Below are positions 49,576 through 61,607 of a DNA stretch of 64,000 nucleotides, piece after piece. The DNA comes from Piper betle. Lineage: Eukaryota > Streptophyta > Magnoliopsida > Piperales > Piperaceae. The stretch lies in assembly GCA_033002965.1 (NCBI GenBank), contig JAURVB010000798.1:1-64000 (forward strand). Reading direction: 5' to 3'. Numbering within the stretch: position 1 is the stretch's first letter; every line of letters begins with the position of its first letter. A model generated the notes under the pieces. The model saw nothing but the letters and a program-made list of their open reading frames with translations, did not search any database and was not told where the DNA came from. Made by a program: the position numbers and the translations under genes.

Positions 49576-51572
49576 TGTTTGGGTTCAGGATTTTCATCCC
49601 CACGATTAGTCTTCACTTTGAGTGAGACAAAACGTGCCCTTGCCGCTACAAAGAAATCATGTGAGTTAAATAAAATGTTGCAAACAACGAATAAACATCC
49701 AAGATTTTTACGTAGTTCCTTAGGGTTCAACTCAAATCCTTAAGTCACTCCACAGTGAGATTGGTACTCACAATCCACTACTCTTCTTTAATTTTACACT
49801 TTACACAAAATAGTGAATTTTTTCACCTTTAAATAAATTTGCCTTCGATAGCTTCAACTCCAATGCCTTAGTTTGCCCCTCTCTTGTCATAAAATCTTAA
49901 AATTAACCCCACCACTCCGACCGAACCGTCTAAAAATAGTGGTAGCAAGTTTTGTCTTGATCCGAGGTCTTGAAAGCCTTCAAATGATTTTCGAAAGGAC
50001 AATAGATTGAATCAGACCATTTCGGATAGGTTCAACCGGAAAAATGTTGGACCAGATCAGGTGGCATGCATAGGCTTCTGAAGATTTTTGTGTGCGCGCA
50101 AGGTGGCACACACTACGCTAGTTCAAAATCCTAGTCACAGATCGGTATACGACCTCAGTCATGAGTCTGGGTCTAGTCACATTCGCACCCAACTACGGGG
50201 CAGCGAAGCTGGTCCCGGATTCAGACAAAACAAGTGGACATGATCAACAGTAAATAGGTCCAATGGACCCGGCTGTCACGATGCTGCATGCCGACTCCAG
50301 GGCTTCGAGTGACGGCATTTTTGGTGGCTGAGGCTGGAGGAGATCGTCAAGACAGTTAGATCTCCGACTTGTGTGGGGCTTGTCGGTGGTCAAAGAAGTT
50401 GGAGTGTGCTGTTGTTGCACTGCTCTGGCAGGCCACTTTTGGGCAGTTTTCCGGTGAGGGCGAGGCTCTTCAGCCACGGATCTCGATTTGAGTTTGTTGG
50501 CAGTGTTGAGTAGAGCCCAGTGGAAGTGATGATGTGGCCAGCAGAGGCCCAGTCTGGCCGGACAGAGTTCTACAAGTAGGCGGCTTTCTATGCACTTTTC
50601 TATTTAGCTGCTCATGTGATGGTCTTTTGGGCGGTTTCCAAGCAGATGACAGGCTCTTCGAGCGGTGTCTCATATTGGTTTTGTTTCCGGTTATGATGAG
50701 GATCCGATCAAGGTTGGTCTTGGAGGTCGCTGGTGGTGTAGCACCAGCGAAGGGGCTCCTCCCCTTTTCCTTGTCATCTAATGCCTCTTCTCTGCCACAT
50801 CCTTTCTTTCTTTTGCTTCTTTCTTCCACTTCTTTCACAGCAACGAACCACCTAAACTCTTTCTAGTCTCCTGTGGTGGTGGATCAAATGAAGGCTCACT
50901 GGGTTTCTTGGTGATGGAGGAGTTCATCGGGCCATCTTCAGTGAGGGTGAGGGGGGAGGCTTCTTCTTCTAGTCTTCAACTCTACTCACTTGCTGCTGCT
51001 CTGCTCTATCCTTCCTCCTCCTTAGTGCAACACCAACCTCCCTTCCGGACTTCACTGGCCAACAGCAACAGGGTTGTGGGTTGTGGATTTCTCTTCTCGG
51101 CAAGACTCGGCTTTGGCGAGGTAGAGACTTCGGTAGGGTGTAGCAAATCTCCAAGGTAACAGCGGTGAGATGAACAAGGCTTCGAATGAGCAAGGTAATG
51201 GCTGTTCGCTTTGCAGCAAGAAGCAATCCACGGTGGCAGACTTCGATCAGGTGTTGGCGAGGGTCACCAAAGTAGCATCTCCAGTGAGGGGATCTCCTAA
51301 GTCTTCTATTCTCGAGCTTCTCCTTTTTTTAACATACAAGCCCCCTTCACTTCTCCTTTTCTCTGTCATTTATAGAACCTTCAACCATTTTTGGCTGCTT
51401 ATTTCAAGCCCGTAAAATCCTCACCGGCCCTTCTTATCCTCTCCTTCTTTTATCTTCTTTCTTTGACTTTGGAACCACCATGGACTATTTTGCAAGTGAT
51501 GGTTAGCTGTGAAGGCACAAGCTCAACTAGGGGTTAGATCACTTGGCTTCGACCACATGTTTCGAATGAACA
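49576..51572 (-). repeat. 3' LTR of the gag-only element
   Basis: On the plus strand it runs TGTTTGGGTTCAGG to GAATGAACA. It aligns in order with 54744-55970 and then 58826-59667. Open frames in it, such as the 122-codon minus-strand one at 50470-50838, have counterparts in the other LTR and no family match. Confidence 0.75.
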
Positions 51573-52072
51573 TTAGCCCGATCACCGATTTTTACAAGTT
51601 CAAAAGAAGAATTGGCGAAATACAATTTACACTTTTTTCACTTTTCATTCATTCTTTTTTTTGCATAGCAATATATTCCTCTCAAGCTGGGATGACCCCT
51701 CCTAGGTCATTTTGTGGTAGCTGACTATCGTGTTGATCTTGAGGAGTGACTTCTTTACTCAACAACCATGGTCTCCAATCAAATTTCCCTCATCTTGTTT
51801 TGAAAATTGTGATGATAGTGATAGAAATGCAAATTCCTTCTTACTAGCATTCATGGCTTTTGAAAACTCTGCTTCAGGATATCAAGCTTCTTTGGCTACA
51901 AGCTCGCATGGTGTCCTCTCTTCCTTCCATACTATAGAGATAACCTTTTTCTTTTACAGTGCCTCCTACTAGTAATTGAGCTACTTGCTGCTTTTCTTCC
52001 AGCCATATTGATCTTGATCAAAGCCCCCAACTTCTTTTTCAATGTCATCTCGGGTGGTGAGCTTAGTGTCTT
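51573..52072 (-). other. Interior of gag-only element, unrecognised
   Basis: This lies between the 3' LTR and the PB1-like fragment. A short open frame continues past the PB1 end (LSSPPEMTLKKKLGALIK) and may be more of the captured gene. Otherwise nothing is recognised, and no pol remnants are seen. Confidence 0.4.
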
Positions 52073-52370
52073 GGGCAGAACAAACAAGTGAAGGCGAGCA
52101 GCTGGTCCATAACTTGTGTTGAACTCGTCTTGCTCTTCAAGTACATTCGTCAAGTCTTCATTGCTGGCAATTGTGATTAAATACTTCAAGCTTTCATCAA
52201 GTAGCTGACATTTAATCATGAAATAGTATAGAATGTACTCGAGATTTGAGTTAAAGGATCCAAATAAGAACATTCATGTTCCACCACAACAAGTCATGTG
52301 TCTCCTCAAATGTAATGTCACTTCCTTCCTTGGATCACTATCATTCCGCCAAAGCTACACATCAAGTGAA
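52073..52370 (-). pseudogene. PB1-domain gene fragment carried inside the gag-only element
   Basis: The minus strand reads LMCSFGGMIVIQGRK, then HYI, GDT and LVVVEHE separated by TGA stops. After a frame change it reads CQLLDESLKYLITIASNEDL, TNVLEEQDEF and ARLHLFVLP. This follows the plant PB1 domain: CS(Y/F)GG.I, then YVGGDT, (Y)QLP.E.LD.LI.V..DEDL..M.EE, and (A/R)RLR.FLFP. Retrotransposons do not normally encode PB1, so it was probably captured from a host gene. It lies just downstream of gag on the same strand. Confidence 0.72.
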
Positions 52371-52429
52371 GTCTTCTTTTTCGATGTTGCATTGAATTTT
52401 TCGTCTTGACTTCCTCTTGAGCTGAAGTT

Positions 52430-54165
52430 GTTTGGACAACAAATTGGTCTTACATATTTTCTTTATTGAGTTCCTTTTCTTCACAAAATCTTGGGTTGTG
52501 ATCATCTTGAACTTCAAACTTTTGCATCGGTGGAGTTGTAGAGCATATTTTCTTCACTCTTTCGGTGGAAGCATGTGAGACCTTCATGTCTTCAACATTA
52601 ACCATCGGGACATCCATTTGCTCTCCTTGATTTTCTTTTCCTTTATGAAACTTCATCAGTGTAGATGAGTGGTTCATTGTCATCACATTAGTAGTAGAAG
52701 CTTTGTACTTAATCTTGCCTTTGTCAAGCAACTCTTGGATCTTCTCCATAACATCTCGACAATTCACCATCAAATGACCTAACCTTTGGTGAAATTGACA
52801 AAATATTTCTTCTTCTCATCCTTTGGCTTTGGTGGTTTCTTCGAAGTCCATGGTGTGATCTTTCCTTTGCTCTTCAACACGTCAAACCGCCTCTCAGTAT
52901 CTCTAGTGTTGAAGGTGTAGTCTTCTATATTTCTTCATTCACACCGTTGCCAAGACTCTTGGGGTGCATATCTTGGACTTTCATTTTCATTCCTCATCTT
53001 CATTTGCAATTCATGATCCATGTGATTAAGCTTGGTGGCTGCATTGCTTGAGGCTCCTTTTATTCTTTGTTGAAGCTAAAATTATATTCAATTCTTCATA
53101 TATTAGCACTCTTTCAAAAAGTTTTTCAAATGTATTGCATTGTGCACCACTCAGGAACAATGCTATTGATTTAGCATTCATTACACATATCTCCACAAGT
53201 TCTTTGATATCTAGAGTCTCCTTTATCTGAGATGATAGACTTCTGAATCTCTTCACATATGTAGCAAGTTCTTCACTTAGCTCTCTTCCACCTTGCCTTA
53301 AGTGCTTGATCTTTATTAGGATTTCCATTGACTAAAAATGGGCTGTAAATTACTCGATAGGTTTCTCCCATGAATTGATCAATCTGGGTAGGTGGTTGTT
53401 GAACCATCTTAATGCATTGCTACTGAGAGATGCTACTAATTGTTTCATCTTTAGCTTTTCATTTGTTGAGATCATTCCACACTCACTCTCAAAGATTGTA
53501 TTGTGAGCTCCAGGGTTGTTGTCTTCATCAAACTTCGTAGAAGGTTGGGCGCTTGCACTTCTCAAGCTAAACTTCTGTGTAGATTTCATTGGCCAAGGGG
53601 TCAAAGATGCTTTAGTCAAAGTGATAAATACAGCTTGTGCACCCATTTCTGCTTTCAACTCTTCATAACGAAAGTTTGTCATTGGCACTATTGACATGGT
53701 TGGCAATTGGGCATGTGGTAGCTTGCTGGCAAAACTGTTATAGGAGTTGGAATTTGAGTTATTGGCATGATAGTGGTATTGCTAGGATGGGCATTGTGGT
53801 TGCTATTGATGGTGGGAACACCATAGAAGCTAGCTGTTGGAAGCTGGCTATTGGAAGCATGCAAGGTTATACGACTGGTACAAGTATGGCTGTTGGTAGT
53901 ACGGTGGCTATGGAAGCCATTCTGAGTGTGGAAGTAGAAAAGGCTCACTCTGACTTGATTGTGACACTTGGAAGTGTTGTGCCCAAATCTGTTTAAGCAG
54001 TTCAATTGATATTGTAGATGTTTGGTGGATGGACTCAGTATCTGAAATCAAAGAAAAATTGTTAATTTCATGCGGGATGTTGGCTTCATCCCTCAATGTT
54101 GTGGCAATTATTTCTGTAGCTGGAGGTGAGGTTGATACAATCGGATTTGCAGAGGTTGAAGACAT
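52430..54165 (-). pseudogene. Degraded Ty3/gypsy-type gag gene
   Basis: The minus strand reads in three main blocks. 54165-53688: N-terminal, starting MSSTSANPIVS, with stops. 53706-53350: MTNFRYEELKAEMGAQ, SLSSNALRWFNNHLPRL, SWEKPIE. 53328-53026: LRQGGRELSEELATYVKRFRSL and IKELVEIC. 52773-52450 follows with HxxxxC-type gag C-terminal sequence (VNCRDVMEKIQELLDKGKIK). The order and motifs match plant retrotransposon gag (capsid core ALRWFNNLP...SW, then EEL.TYV.RFRSL). Several frameshifts and stops make it inactive. Confidence 0.75.
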
Positions 54166-54743
54166 TTGTTTGTCCTCCTATGGTTGGTCCGTTACTGGAC
54201 ATTGTGTGGGATGGTCGTCTTCTTACCTCGATGAGCTCCCGGTTGCAGTGCTAGCCCATTTCATCTAGGCAAGTACTTGATGCACTATATCCTCCATTCG
54301 TTGCATCTACTCTTCACTTTGGTAGAATCTTTCTCCAATTGCTTGATTTAGTACTTGTCTTCCACTTAGCTAATTTATTGGCTTCAAAAGCACTTGTTTG
54401 GCTTCTAACGGTTGCTTCATCTCTTCATTGCTTCTTGGACTTTGGTTGCATTCGTCTCCTGTCAGCATGCTTTTGCTTCAAGTAATTCTTCCTTCATTTC
54501 CTTTGTTCAACGCCACTTCGAGCTGTTGGATTCTTTCTCGCACATTCCCACCATGTGCTGGCTTGCTTTCATCTTTTCTTCAAATTGGCTTTGCCCTTCG
54601 TGAGTTGATGTGGATTGGTCATGTTCATTACCACTCCTTTGTCACAGTGCATTCCTCGAAACAAGATTTCATTGTTGTTTGCAAAAATCTTCAAACAGCA
54701 CTGACTACCTTCTAGTCTGGTCCCCAATGGAGTTGCCAAAATA

Positions 54744-57700
54744 TGTTCGGGCCGAGATTTCTACCCCTGCGATTAGTTTACGCTTTGAGTTAGAAGGTTT
54801 GGTGGGACCAAAGGCACCCTTAATGCTCAAAGAATTCGTGAGAGTTAAAAAGAAAATGTCACAAACGAGGAATAAACACCCAAGATTTTTACGTAGTTCC
54901 TTAGGGTTCAACTCAAATCCCTAAGTCAGTCCATGGTGAGATTGGTGCTCACAATCCACTATTTCTTCTTTGATTTTACACTTTACTACCTTTAAATAAA
55001 TTTGCCTTTGATAGCTTTGAGTCCAATTCCTTAGCTTGTCCCTTTCTTGTCTTCAAATCTTCAAAATAACCCCACCACTGCATCCGGTGCATCCAGAAAT
55101 GGTGGGGTAGCGAGTTTTGTCTCGATTTGAGGTCTGGAAAGCCTTCAAATAATTTTCGGAATGATAATATTGGGTTGGTTAAAGCCAGAAAAATATTAGA
55201 CCAGGCCGGGTGGCATGCACAAGACTTCTTAAGAATTCTGAGTGTGTCAGGCTACAAGTGGCGTACATGACACCATTTCAAAATCCGGGTCATGGACAGG
55301 TATATGGACACAATCACACGTCCGAGTCTGGTCACAATCGCGGTCAACCATGGGGCAGCAGAGCTAATCACTGATTTGGATAGAATAAGTGGACGCAATC
55401 AACAGTAAATGGGTCCAATGGACCAGGCTATGACGACGGTGCAAAGCCGACTTTAGGGCTCCAGCGACAGCCTTTCCAGCGGGTGAGGCTAGAGGAGATC
55501 ACCAAGATAGTCATATCTCCGACTGGTGAGGGGCTTGGAGGTGGTCCAATAAGTTGGTGGCATGTTGTTGTTGCACTGCTCTGGTGGGCCTCTTTTGAGC
55601 GGTTTCCGGTGAGGACGACGCTCTTCGGCGGCGGATCTCAACCTGGGTTTGTTGGCAATGTTGATTAGAGCCTGGTGGAAGTGGTGACATGGCTGGCAGT
55701 GGCCTGGGCTGGCCGGATGGGGCTCTACAAGTTGGCGGCTTTCTATGAACTTTTCTATTTTGCTGCTCCTCCGACAGTCTTTTGGGTGGTTTCCCAACGA
55801 CACGCTCTTCCGGCGGTGTCTCAAAGATGGGTTGTGTTCTTGGTTGTGAGGAGGATTTAGTCAAGGTTGTTTTCGTGGCAAGTGATGGCTTGGATTGACT
55901 AGACGGAGGTTAGAAAGATGGCTATTTGATGGCGCTTCACAGCTCCAGCTAGCAACTTCTTGAAGCCTTTCTATAACGACCAACCTTAACTGGCTAGGGG
56001 TTACCTAACAATACAGAGGATATAGAAATAAAAATGCAAGCACATGCATCATAACATGGCAAATAATTATGCTTGAGGTATAATGTAACAAAAAATGATT
56101 AAACATGAAATTCAAATATCTCTAAAAATTTATTAACCATAAAATAAATCATGCTATATTAAATATAACATGCAACAATAACATAAGGTAAACTAACTAT
56201 GCAAAAGCAAGTCCCACAACCTCCAAATCATTTCCCATAGTCACAATTATAACTCAAATAATATAAAGAAGAAGGCCAATTTTATTCATCAATTCTTCCA
56301 ACTTGGGTTGTTAAGGGAACCACTAACCACACCCTTAACCATCTTTCTGAAACTACTCATCTGCGGTCACAAAACGGCATTAGTGATAAAACCACCAAGT
56401 CGTATAATTATATGAAACAAGTCAATATATTCTATATCATTATTTATCAAGTCTTTTAGTGATTATGAGCACTATGTCAAGCTCCAATTATGTCGGGAGG
56501 GGTGGCCGCCTCATCTAGCTACAATTCCATGAATGTCCACACATGCTACATAGCTCACGACCTGTAGTTACCGATACTTGTCATTGACTCATTCTCTCGG
56601 TATCACAAGTGCATAATAAGTCGTCTTGCAACATTGACCTTGTCACCCCTTTCAGCATGGGGGCAAGTATTTTATATTTCAAATAATTTTAAAGGTGCAG
56701 CCCTATGTTGGACTGAGTCAATTCCTTAACCCCGGTTGCGCTCAATGCATGGTGGTCGAATCTAGGCTAAAGCTAACCAAGGCTGTCAAAAGAGGAATAT
56801 GTAACATTTCAAGTAGCTATACAAACCTCAAATTGCAACACAGTTGAACCAATGCGTGAGCAACAAAAACGGACTCTAGTCTAAGGAAAAAGAACTAGAT
56901 TAGATCCTACCCAACATGATCTAGATGAATACCATGAATGCGACATGGAATAATATCACACACCAAGGAAAGACAATAAATTGATAAAAGTTAATTAATA
57001 ATTGATTTATCAATCTATAAATTTATAATCATATTAAAATTTAAACCACCCAAAAGTTAGTAACAATTAATTCAAACTGTAACCAACATCGAATAACTAT
57101 AACCAACTATTTACTAATCTTTTCATAAAACACAATAATCTATTTCCATCCACTTAACTAAAATTTTACCCATGACATAAATACTTTATTAACATGATAA
57201 CACATTAATGCCTTACCCTTTTTAAATTAATTAATGATTCAAATCAAGATTCACTCTTATCTAATGATAAAATAATTATTGACCTACTAGGATATATTTA
57301 ATTACTAATATTAGTGTATTTTCCTTGACGCATTAATTATTTAACTAAGGAAATATTATTAGTCTTAAAATTTTAGGTTACCATTAACACTATTAATTAA
57401 TATCACACTTTAATTCCAATTAAGAAATGACAGTAACTTATTCTGTCAATAATAACTTGATTATAGATTAACAATAATTTATCAACTTTTCACTAACTCT
57501 AGTTAATCATTCTAAGATCAATTAGATCATCGTATCAAATTATTTAACATAACTTGTATTAAAATTTAAAGGATATTACTTGTAAGATTATTTATATTAC
57601 TTAACTTGTTAAAGGTTTGAACTTTAATTATTTTACCGCATGCTACTAAGATTCAATGTTTAATGCTTATTATACTATTGTATTTTATTAACCAATTTTT

Positions 57701-59667
57701 TCTTCCATAATTGACTAATTGTCAACATGACCAACTATATGAAACTTGTTCTTAAAGTTAAACTTAAAAAAAATAAGTTTAATAATAACTCTATAATGAA
57801 TTACCTCTTATCAACACGATTACAAAATATTTATTTTGGACATGATAAAATAGACTAACTTGATCTTATGAACCAATTATAATATAATATTATTTACACT
57901 TAATTTATTTATTAGTAAAATTTAATAAACAATCATACCTATCGGACTATAAATAGATTGAAGGTTCTAATTACCCCCATATTACAAACCTCAATTAGCT
58001 AATTATTAAAATAATCAATTTTACTTATTTTGTGCTTAATTTTTAATTCTTGATTATACTTTAATAATAATTACATGATAATTAGCTAGTATTACATTGA
58101 TGGTAAAGGTTAGAATTTTACTTCATTAATCATTTATAACTACCTATATTTACTTATAAACTTATAATACATGAATCGATTATAAACAATTAATCCATAT
58201 AGTAATATTAAACTACCCATGGATTAATAAGGTTTGTTTAACCTAAACATGATTATTTGTAGGTGTAAATTAATTATAAATTTAATCACCATGGCTACAA
58301 AGTGTAAGGAGCACCGATCATGCAACCCAATGGAAAACAAAAGAAAAAGAACGATCAGGGTAGAGGGTCGTGAACAACATGACGCCATGCACGTGAATAA
58401 AACTCTTTTACCCAATACTGCAGAACAACTAGTAACCCCCCACATTTAAAAAACAACCCTCCAAAGTAATCAACAACGCAAAAAGAACAAAGAATAGAAG
58501 GCTATCCATGGAAACATCACGAACTAACTTAAAATATGCATAGATGACATAAACAAGAGGAAGAAGGAAAAGAGCATGGAAGGCAAAAATACTAAAGGAG
58601 AGGGGAGGAGCATGAAAAGTTGATGTCGGTGGGGAAAGAAAGAAGGGGCAACAGTGATAGGGGGGATGACCCACTTACAAGTGTATATTAATATGAAGAG
58701 CGTCCAACCCTCAATGCTGAAATTTTTCCACCAAATCTTCCAACGTCCCAATCTTCCTATCCATACCTAGACCAAGTACATCCCAAATAAAATAACGTAA
58801 ATATTTTTAGGTTTTTTACATTTTCCGACGATAGTGGCTGTCTCCAATGATGGTTCTCGGTTGGGATGTGTTGGGGGCACTGCAAGCTCCATGCCACTGG
58901 TCTTGGAGATCACCGGAGGTGTTGCTCTGGTGAGGGGGCTCCTCCCTTTTTCCTTGTCTTCTATGCTTCTTCTCTGCCACTCCTTTCTTTCTTTTGCTTC
59001 TTTTTTCCACTTCTTTCACAGAAATGAACCCCCTGAACTTTTTCAGTCTCTTGTAGTGGCGGATCAAGCAAAGATTGGCTGGGTTTCTTGGTGATGGGGG
59101 AGTTTGTTGAGGCAAGCCCCCTTTCGGACTTCACCAGCCAACAGCAACGAGATTGTGGGTTGTGGACTTCTCTCCTTGGCAAGAATCGGTTTTGGCAAGG
59201 CAACGACATGGGTAGGGTGTAGCAAATCTCCAAGGTAGTAGCGGTCAGATCAACAAGGCTTCGAATGATCAAGGTAATGGCTCTTTGCTTTGTAGTAAGG
59301 GTGCAAGCAATCCATGGTGGGGGGCTTCGATCAGGTGTTGGCGAGGGTCTTCAAAGTAGTATCTCCAGCGAGGGGCTCTCCCTGAGGCTTCTCTTCTCAG
59401 CTTCTCCTCTCCTGCTTCTTCTTTTCTTTCTTTTTCTAACATACGTGCCCCCTTTCACTTTTCTTTTTCTCTTTCATTTATAAAACCTTCAACCATTTTT
59501 GGTTTCTCATTTCAAGCCTCCAAAATCCTCATCAACCCTTCCTCTTATTTTCTTCCTTTGATTTTGGAACCACCATGGACTCTTTCTCTAGTTATAGTTA
59601 GCTATGGAGGCATGGGCTTGACTAGTGATTCAATCACTTGGGTTCAATCAAATGGTTAGGACAAACA
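54744..59667 (-). repeat. 5' LTR of the gag-only element, split by a solo LTR
   Basis: Pieces 54744-55971 and 58826-59667. Their sum (about 2070 bp) equals the other LTR within about 75 bases, which supports the nesting model. The right end is ..GGACAAACA at 59667. Confidence 0.72.
55972..58820 (+). mobile_element. Nested solo LTR (2849 bp), family-1 subtype
   Basis: Starts TATAACGACC (a variant of TGTAACGACC, as at 22827) and ends GGTTTTTTACA. Flanks are CTTTC (55967-55971) and TTTTC (58821-58825), a 4/5 match. Its insertion interrupts the LTR of the gag-only element. AT-rich, non-coding. Confidence 0.72.
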
Positions 59668-59751
59668 ATTAATATTTCTTTACACCTTAAAATAGTACAA
59701 TATATGTAGGGTACTGCATCACACAACACACTTATAAAATGGGGTGTTATA

Positions 59752-60331
59752 CCTTGTCTTCGGTCCACCCTCAAACTGGAAAAATAAGGTGTTACTCTTT
59801 GTCTTGCAAATAAATCAATCATAATTTTGACTAGTTGTGTGTCTAGTAAGCAAGTAAGTAATAATTAAATACTAATCACAATACTATCGTTGATCCATCC
59901 CCTTATATTAAAAACATTAATAATTTTTCACTCTCATCACGTTTAAGCATGCTTGTGGTTAGGTTGATTCTAACTCCACAAAATCTCTATGGGCTCATTA
60001 ACATTTAGTTAATTTATAATTTTTATAATAATAATAATTATTATAATTATAATAATTATAATAATATATTATTATTATTTATGAAAAAACTTTCGATTAT
60101 AAATTTATCCAAATTAGGAATTCTAAAAAATGTTAAATTTTACTTATATATTTATAATCGCATAACTCAAAATAAAGTTTGTTACTTAATAATAAATAAT
60201 TAATTTAAGATTTTTATGTAAATTAAAATTTATACGTATTTATTTATTGTTAAGAAAAACTTTGATTATAAATTTATATGAATTACAAATATAGAAATAT
60301 AACCATTATATTATAAAAAATATACATTTTT
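59752..60331. other. AT-rich spacer
   Basis: Simple AT-rich DNA including TAA/TTA-rich runs at 60020-60080. No gene or element recognised. Confidence 0.45.
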
Positions 60332-61190
60332 TGTAACAACCCGGCCCAAAGTGCAACAGAATGGGCTAAGTCATTTCTTTAAAATGGTTACCCCGAAAGT
60401 TAAAGATCTATAGTCCATCTTCTCCCAGTAGGTATTAGATGCGAGACTAAGTTGAGGGATCTCACAATCCACCCACCGTAGGAAATTTCGTCTCCGAAAT
60501 GCCTAGCCCGTTGCTAACCTAGCCCACGACCTTTCGGCCGTGACCAGCAGCCTAGCCAACGTTTCTAATCCAGCCCACCATCTAACACGGAACCAGGCCC
60601 AAAGTGTAACATAATGGGCTAAGTCATTTCTTTAAAATGGGTACCCCGAAAGTTAAACATCTATAGTCCATTCTCACTTATAAATAGGATCTTCTCCCCA
60701 GTAGGTATTAGATGTGGGACTAAGTTGAAGGATCTCACAATACATTTGTGAGATCCCTCAATTTAGTCCCACATCTAATACCTACTGGGAGAAGATCATG
60801 TTTATAAGTTGGGAATAGACTATAGATCTTTAACTTTTGGGGTACCCATTTTAAAGAAATGACTTAGCCCATTATGTTGTACTTTGGGCTAGGTATGGAA
60901 AGCCGACCTGGTTCCGTGTTAGATGGTGGGTTGGATTAGAAACGTTGGCTAGGCTGCTGGTCACGGGCCAGAAAGGTCGTGTGCTGGGGCTAGCAACGGG
61001 GCCAAGAATAGGTATTTCGGGGACGAAATTTCCTAAGGTGGGTGGATTGTGAGATCCCTCATTTAGTCCACTTACTAGGAGAAGATTTTGTTTATAAGTA
61101 GGAATGAACTATAGATCTTTAACTTTCGGGGTACCCATTTTAAAGAAATGACTTAGCCCATTATGTTGCACTTTGGGCTGGGTCGTTACA
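60332..61190. mobile_element. Head-to-head pair of tiny LTR (TRIM-like) elements
   Basis: The right half (about 60748-61190) reads as LTR (TGTGAGATCCCTCA.. to ..TTGGGCTAGGTA), a core of about 150 bp, and a second LTR ending GGGCTGGGTCGTTACA. The core ends in a GGGGACGAAATTTCCTAAGG motif like that found just before many plant gypsy 3' LTRs. The left half (60332-about 60750) is the same in inverted order, starting TGTAACAACCCGGCCC. The two meet at a small palindrome (cacaatacatttgtg, about 60737-60751). T-runs flank both sides, so a duplication cannot be judged. Confidence 0.7.
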
Positions 61191-61607
61191 TTTTTTTGTT
61201 AAAGTTAAATAGGCATTTATTATTTATATCTAAAAATATTAACTAGTAATATTGTTATGATTAATTTTATATCTTTAATATATAATATTGATAAGTTCAA
61301 AATGCACCTTGTGACTAAATTTTACATTGTTATTTTTTTAATTCTATTCTACCGAGATAAATATGTATAACAAAATCATATAAAAAAATATAAATAATTT
61401 GATCGGTGTGCGTCACCAACCTCACCACTATCGACAGTTTTTTTGGGTGAGGGGGTGAAGGGTGACCCTTGCCAGTGTCGAACCGGTCACAGCCCGAGCT
61501 ACCCCGACCCAATGCCCGGGCAAAGACGGATACTTGTCCTCTCTCAGACCCGCAAACCCGACCCATCCTCGTCCATCTGCCAAGCCTCGTCTTTTTCTCG
61601 TCGGCGG
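61191..61607. promoter_or_regulatory. Upstream region and likely 5' UTR of the DUF1639 gene
   Basis: AT-rich to about 61420, then abruptly GC-rich, which fits a promoter-to-transcript transition. No clear TATA box or start site was identified. Confidence 0.35.

Larger units (their letters stand above)
49576..59667 (-). mobile_element. Gag-only (TR-GAG-like) LTR element, minus orientation
   Basis: The 3' LTR is 49576-51572 (1997 bp) and the 5' LTR is 54744-59667 (about 2070 bp after removing a nested solo LTR). Both end TGTT..AACA-type on the plus strand and share long blocks ('atttttacgtagttccttagggttcaactcaaatc', 'ggctcctcc'). Flanks are ACTAA (49571-49575) and ATTAA (59668-59672), a 4/5 match. 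Next to the 5' LTR the minus strand reads TTTGGCAACTCCATTGGGGA, a primer-binding-site-like sequence. The 3.2 kb interior has gag pieces but no recognised protease, reverse transcriptase or integrase. No good polypurine tract was seen at 51573. Confidence 0.75.
42283..59751 (-). mobile_element. Outer inverted solo LTR split by two large insertions
   Basis: On the minus strand the LTR starts at 59751 (TATAACACCCC, a TG-to-TA variant) and ends ..AGTTTTACA at 42283. Its pieces are 42283-44606, 49417-49575 and 59673-59751. They read continuously when compared with 23.0-26.0 kb ('gttttaaacg', 'ggcattttatc', 'cctccctaagctt', 'ggagatatac', 'aaagtagtgtaat'-type words). Flanks CATTG (42278-42282) and CCTTG (59752-59756) match 4/5. 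42780-44560 does not match the LTR and may be a further insertion. Confidence 0.55.

Noticed and set aside
50244..51226. Frames up to 122 codons on both strands
   Set aside because: They lie in the LTR of the gag-only element; the counterparts in the other LTR are interrupted differently.
52430..54165. Possible copia gag from a C-x-R-FGH-x4-KCH stretch (NRFGHNTSKCH)
   Set aside because: That stretch lies in a different frame, and upstream and downstream motifs (ALRWFNN..SW, TYVKRFRSL) fit gypsy-type gag better.
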